NCBI GenBank assembly: GCA_020633325.1
Contig: JACKDX010000001.1
Span: 1,674,001-1,738,000, forward strand
Length of the DNA stretch: 64,000 nucleotides
Direction: 5' to 3'
Source: Myxococcales bacterium
GTDB lineage: Bacteria > Myxococcota_A > Polyangia > Polyangiales > GCA-016699535
In this document: piece by piece, positions 61,557-64,000 of the stretch
How the letters are laid out: each line of letters opens with the position of its first letter
Position numbering within the stretch: the first letter of the stretch is position 1
Notes under the pieces: model-generated
Seen by the model: only the letters and a program-made list of their open reading frames with translations
Told to the model about the DNA's origin: nothing
The model's database searches: none
Program-made: the position numbers and the translations under genes

Positions 61557-64000
61557 ATGAACCAAATTCACCGAAGACACCTCGCGCTGGCCGGGTTTTA
61601 CGCGACCGTCATTGTCAGCCCGCAACTTCTCGGCGGCGTACCGGCCTGGGCAATTGCCATTATCAGTTACCTGACGGCAATGACTGTATGCTCCGTATGG
61701 TGGTATACGCGCGATCTTGGGCACAAACGGCCCCTGCCTTGGACGATAGTTTTACTTTCCGCGACGGTGCTATGGACCGCCTTTCAAGCACTGCCTCTGC
61801 CATGTGGACCGGTTAGGTTCGCACTTGCAAATATAGAAGAAACGTTGACAGCCACCCGCAAGCTGCTGGGACTGTCACCACCCGTTTGGTGTACAGTCTC
61901 GCTGAGTCCGGGCGGCACCTATCTCGAAATTTTGAAACATGTTTCCATGTTTGGGCTCTTCTGTTCGGCATGGACCTTAGGTGAAGCAAACGAGCACCGG
62001 CACATATGGCGTGCGGTGGCACTATCCTGTCTCGGGATGGCAGTAGTCGCAGGCGCTCACGTCGCGCTAGACGCAACAAAGGTTTTTGGGCTTTACGCAC
62101 CCGTACTCGCTCGTCCGCGCGTGCTCGCCCCGCTGATGAACGAAAATCATCTCGCGGGATTAATGAGTCTCGGTGCTCCTCTCGTCCTTGGATTCGGTAT
62201 ATCGCAAAGAAGCGCAGGAGCCCGCACCTTTTGGCTGCTCGGCTATTTGCTCATGGCGCTAATTCTCCTTCTCACCCTATCGAGGGGCGGAATGGTCGCA
62301 TTCGCAGGGGGCTCTGGACTCGCGGTCTATCTATGGCTCCGGCATGGACGACTAAGCTCTCGCAGCAAGATAACGCTCGCAGCGTTTAGTATAGCGTTTG
62401 CTGGATGCATCGTGTTGGTCGCCTTTTTGTCAGGGGACAGGATTCTACAAGAGTGGCAACCGAGCAACGTCGATAAGATTGCACGCGCCCTAAACGCCAG
62501 CGTAATCGCCTTGGACCATCCCTGGCTAGGCGTCGGCCGTGGTGCATTTTCCCAAGCATACAGCCGGTATACCGGTTCCGAAACGCGGATTGATTATCCG
62601 GAAAATTTTTTGGTCCAACTGGCTAGCGAATGGGGCCTTCCTTTCGCCCTGGTTTTGTGTCTCGGGTTACTCGTGGCGCTGGTGATCGCTTTTCGCTACA
62701 GCCGCTCGCTTCTCCGTATCGGCGCTTTGGTCGCGGTAGCAGCGGTAGTTTCGCATAATCTTCTAGATTTTGGTTTAGAAACACTCGGGGTCTCAATCCC
62801 ATTCGTGGCATTGCTGGGCGGCGTTTTGACACCGCGCCCCGGCCGATCGCCTGCCACTTCGCGAGTGCATCTGGGTTTAGCATTGAAAATCACTACACTG
62901 ATGGCGATCGCAGGCGCTGTATCCGCGAGCTCATGGGCAACAGATTGGGATCGACGGAACCTAGAACGCGCACTCTACTACCTACGCGGAGAGCGCTCGG
63001 GTATTACTTTTACAAAAGTGCTTCAGAAGGCCATGTTGCTTTACCCGTCAGAGCCCAGTTTTGCGCTTCTGGCGAGCCACCAGGCTCTCGATAACCACCG
63101 ATCCGATACACCCAAGTGGATTAATTACACGATGTTACTGGCGCCGGGATGGGCCGATCCGCACTTGCTGGCCGCCCGGTGGCTTTATTCGGAAGGTCAC
63201 CCAGACCAAGCGCTACTAGAAGTGCGCGAGGCCGCCGTGCGCTCGTTACCCGCAGCGTACCCACTTGCATGTCAAATCGCCCGAGTTTCTCAGAATCCGC
63301 AATGGATATGGCGCGCGGCTCCGCTATCGATGCCGAAACGCCTGATGTTCCTAGACAGCATGGCGTCCTGTCTAAACCCGCAGGCTCAGGACAAAATTGA
63401 CACGGTGATCCTAAGAAAGTTCCCGCATCACGTGCCGGCATTGGTGCGAAAAGGAGTATACCTGCTGCGTGCCCCACATCCACAACCTACTGCTGCGCTA
63501 GCTCTTCTGCAGACGGCCATTCGAGAGGCCCCCAGCGATGTTCCCGCTTACGAAGCGATTGCGACGTGCTGGATTGCCTTAGGCAACCCCTCCAAGGCTA
63601 TTGCGTTCACCGAAAAAGCAGAACGTATGGCGGAAGACCCCCGCGTCTTGCTTCGCATCCGAGCGGAAGCGCAAGCTCAACTGCACGACTACCCGGCCAT
63701 GCGCGACACTTTGAACCGCTTGCGAAGTCTTCACCCCGATGACGCCGAATATCTTGCAGATGCATGGTTCTTCGCCGGGGAACTCGAGCGACGAGAAAAT
63801 AATTTCGGCCATGCGATCAAAGCATACCAGCACTCTTATCGGCTTTCGCCGAAGGACAGTGTTTTGGCGGCAATTGCATACACCGCTGAGCAACAGGGCA
63901 ACCTGGAAAAGGCGCTGCGGATATACGGGCAATTGGCATCCAAGAATCCGAGGTATCGCCGCGATCAAGACCGGCTCCAATTGCGTTTAGATCGGCAATG
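61557..64000 (+). CDS. O-antigen ligase/polymerase-like membrane protein with C-terminal TPRs (runs off window)
   Basis: An open frame of at least 814 codons, unfinished at the window end. The N-terminal ~430 residues have about eleven membrane helices and the features of the O-antigen ligase (Wzy_C/WaaL) family: NENHLAGLMSLGAPLVLG, LLTLSRGGMVAF, and the periplasmic block HPWLGVGRGAFSQAYSRY with DYPENFLVQLASEWGLP. The remainder is soluble and contains TPR-like units, for example AYEAIATCWIALGNPSKAI and ALRIYGQLASKNPRYRR. Such ligase-TPR proteins join or polymerise sugars outside the inner membrane. The ATG at 61557 has GAGGG upstream. It is divergent from the MshEN-like gene. With the other polymerase in this locus it would be a second enzyme of polymer assembly. 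Confidence 0.88.
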   Translation, partial: MNQIHRRHLALAGFYATVIVSPQLLGGVPAWAIAIISYLTAMTVCSVWWYTRDLGHKRPLPWTIVLLSATVLWTAFQALPLPCGPVRFALANIEETLTATRKLLGLSPPVWCTVSLSPGGTYLEILKHVSMFGLFCSAWTLGEANEHRHIWRAVALSCLGMAVVAGAHVALDATKVFGLYAPVLARPRVLAPLMNENHLAGLMSLGAPLVLGFGISQRSAGARTFWLLGYLLMALILLLTLSRGGMVAFAGGSGLAVYLWLRHGRLSSRSKITLAAFSIAFAGCIVLVAFLSGDRILQEWQPSNVDKIARALNASVIALDHPWLGVGRGAFSQAYSRYTGSETRIDYPENFLVQLASEWGLPFALVLCLGLLVALVIAFRYSRSLLRIGALVAVAAVVSHNLLDFGLETLGVSIPFVALLGGVLTPRPGRSPATSRVHLGLALKITTLMAIAGAVSASSWATDWDRRNLERALYYLRGERSGITFTKVLQKAMLLYPSEPSFALLASHQALDNHRSDTPKWINYTMLLAPGWADPHLLAARWLYSEGHPDQALLEVREAAVRSLPAAYPLACQIARVSQNPQWIWRAAPLSMPKRLMFLDSMASCLNPQAQDKIDTVILRKFPHHVPALVRKGVYLLRAPHPQPTAALALLQTAIREAPSDVPAYEAIATCWIALGNPSKAIAFTEKAERMAEDPRVLLRIRAEAQAQLHDYPAMRDTLNRLRSLHPDDAEYLADAWFFAGELERRENNFGHAIKAYQHSYRLSPKDSVLAAIAYTAEQQGNLEKALRIYGQLASKNPRYRRDQDRLQLRLDRQ

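Noticed and set aside
1..64000. tRNA or rRNA genes, CRISPR arrays, insertion sequences, prophage or a replication origin.
   Set aside because: Looked for cloverleaf-like stretches, direct repeats with regular spacers, transposase or integrase motifs and DnaA-box clusters; none was seen by eye.

Overview
The window reads as chromosomal DNA of a Myxococcota (myxobacteria-like, former Deltaproteobacteria) organism. The evidence is two surface proteins ending in MYXO-CTERM-like tails (Cys, hydrophobic stretch, Arg cluster), Myxococcus-type Cys-rich repeats, an FHA-GAF-cyclase protein, a 3434-residue TPR protein, and a decayed Cys-rich lipoprotein of a type common in this phylum. No tRNA, rRNA, insertion sequence, prophage or CRISPR array was seen. 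Coding is dense, on both strands, with many 1-4 base overlaps.

Layout. (1) 1-3.4 kb: acyl-CoA metabolism (acyl-CoA dehydrogenase fragment, B12-binding mutase subunit, acyl-CoA carboxylase beta) interrupted by a lipoprotein pseudogene. (2) 3.4-7.2 kb: a translationally coupled family-4 uracil-DNA glycosylase, HEAT/TPR protein and SWIM zinc-finger protein. (3) 7.3-12.8 kb: PP2C phosphatase, a sugar-nucleotidyltransferase-like protein that lacks its usual metal ligands, a serine hydrolase, accA coupled to an FHA-GAF-adenylate cyclase, and rpoZ. (4) 12.9-18.6 kb: a secreted BNR-type protein, two unknown coupled genes, and groES-groEL behind a CIRCE operator and ending in a strong terminator. (5) 18.6-22.3 kb: a siroheme nitrite/sulfite reductase with a C-terminal extension, followed by two unknown genes; its promoter is overlapped by a perfect inverted repeat. 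(6) 22.3-30.2 kb: a plus-strand run of asd, a surface protein, an outer-membrane-like protein, truA, a small membrane protein, a phosphodiesterase-like lipoprotein, prfC and an AI-2E family membrane protein. (7) 30.2-42.7 kb: a very basic 52-residue protein with a strong promoter, the giant TPR protein, a His-bearing membrane protein and HMG-CoA lyase. (8) 42.7-64 kb: M18 aminopeptidase, then a large surface-polysaccharide locus.

The polysaccharide locus holds two nucleotide-sugar dehydrogenases, a WecA-type initiating transferase, GDP-L-fucose synthesis (gmd, fcl), a Wzy-like polymerase, a Wzx-like flippase, four glycosyltransferases, two FkbM methyltransferases, a free-standing GspE N-terminal (MshEN-like) protein and an O-antigen-ligase/TPR protein that runs off the window. 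Together these suffice in outline for a WecA/Wzx/Wzy-type polysaccharide containing uronic acid and fucose-type sugars.

The most unusual items are the giant TPR protein, the small basic protein whose promoter predicts a leaderless message, the nucleotidyltransferase with altered metal ligands, the palindrome over the reductase promoter, and the orphan MshEN protein heading a glycosyltransferase operon. All calls come from reading the sequence; no database search was run.
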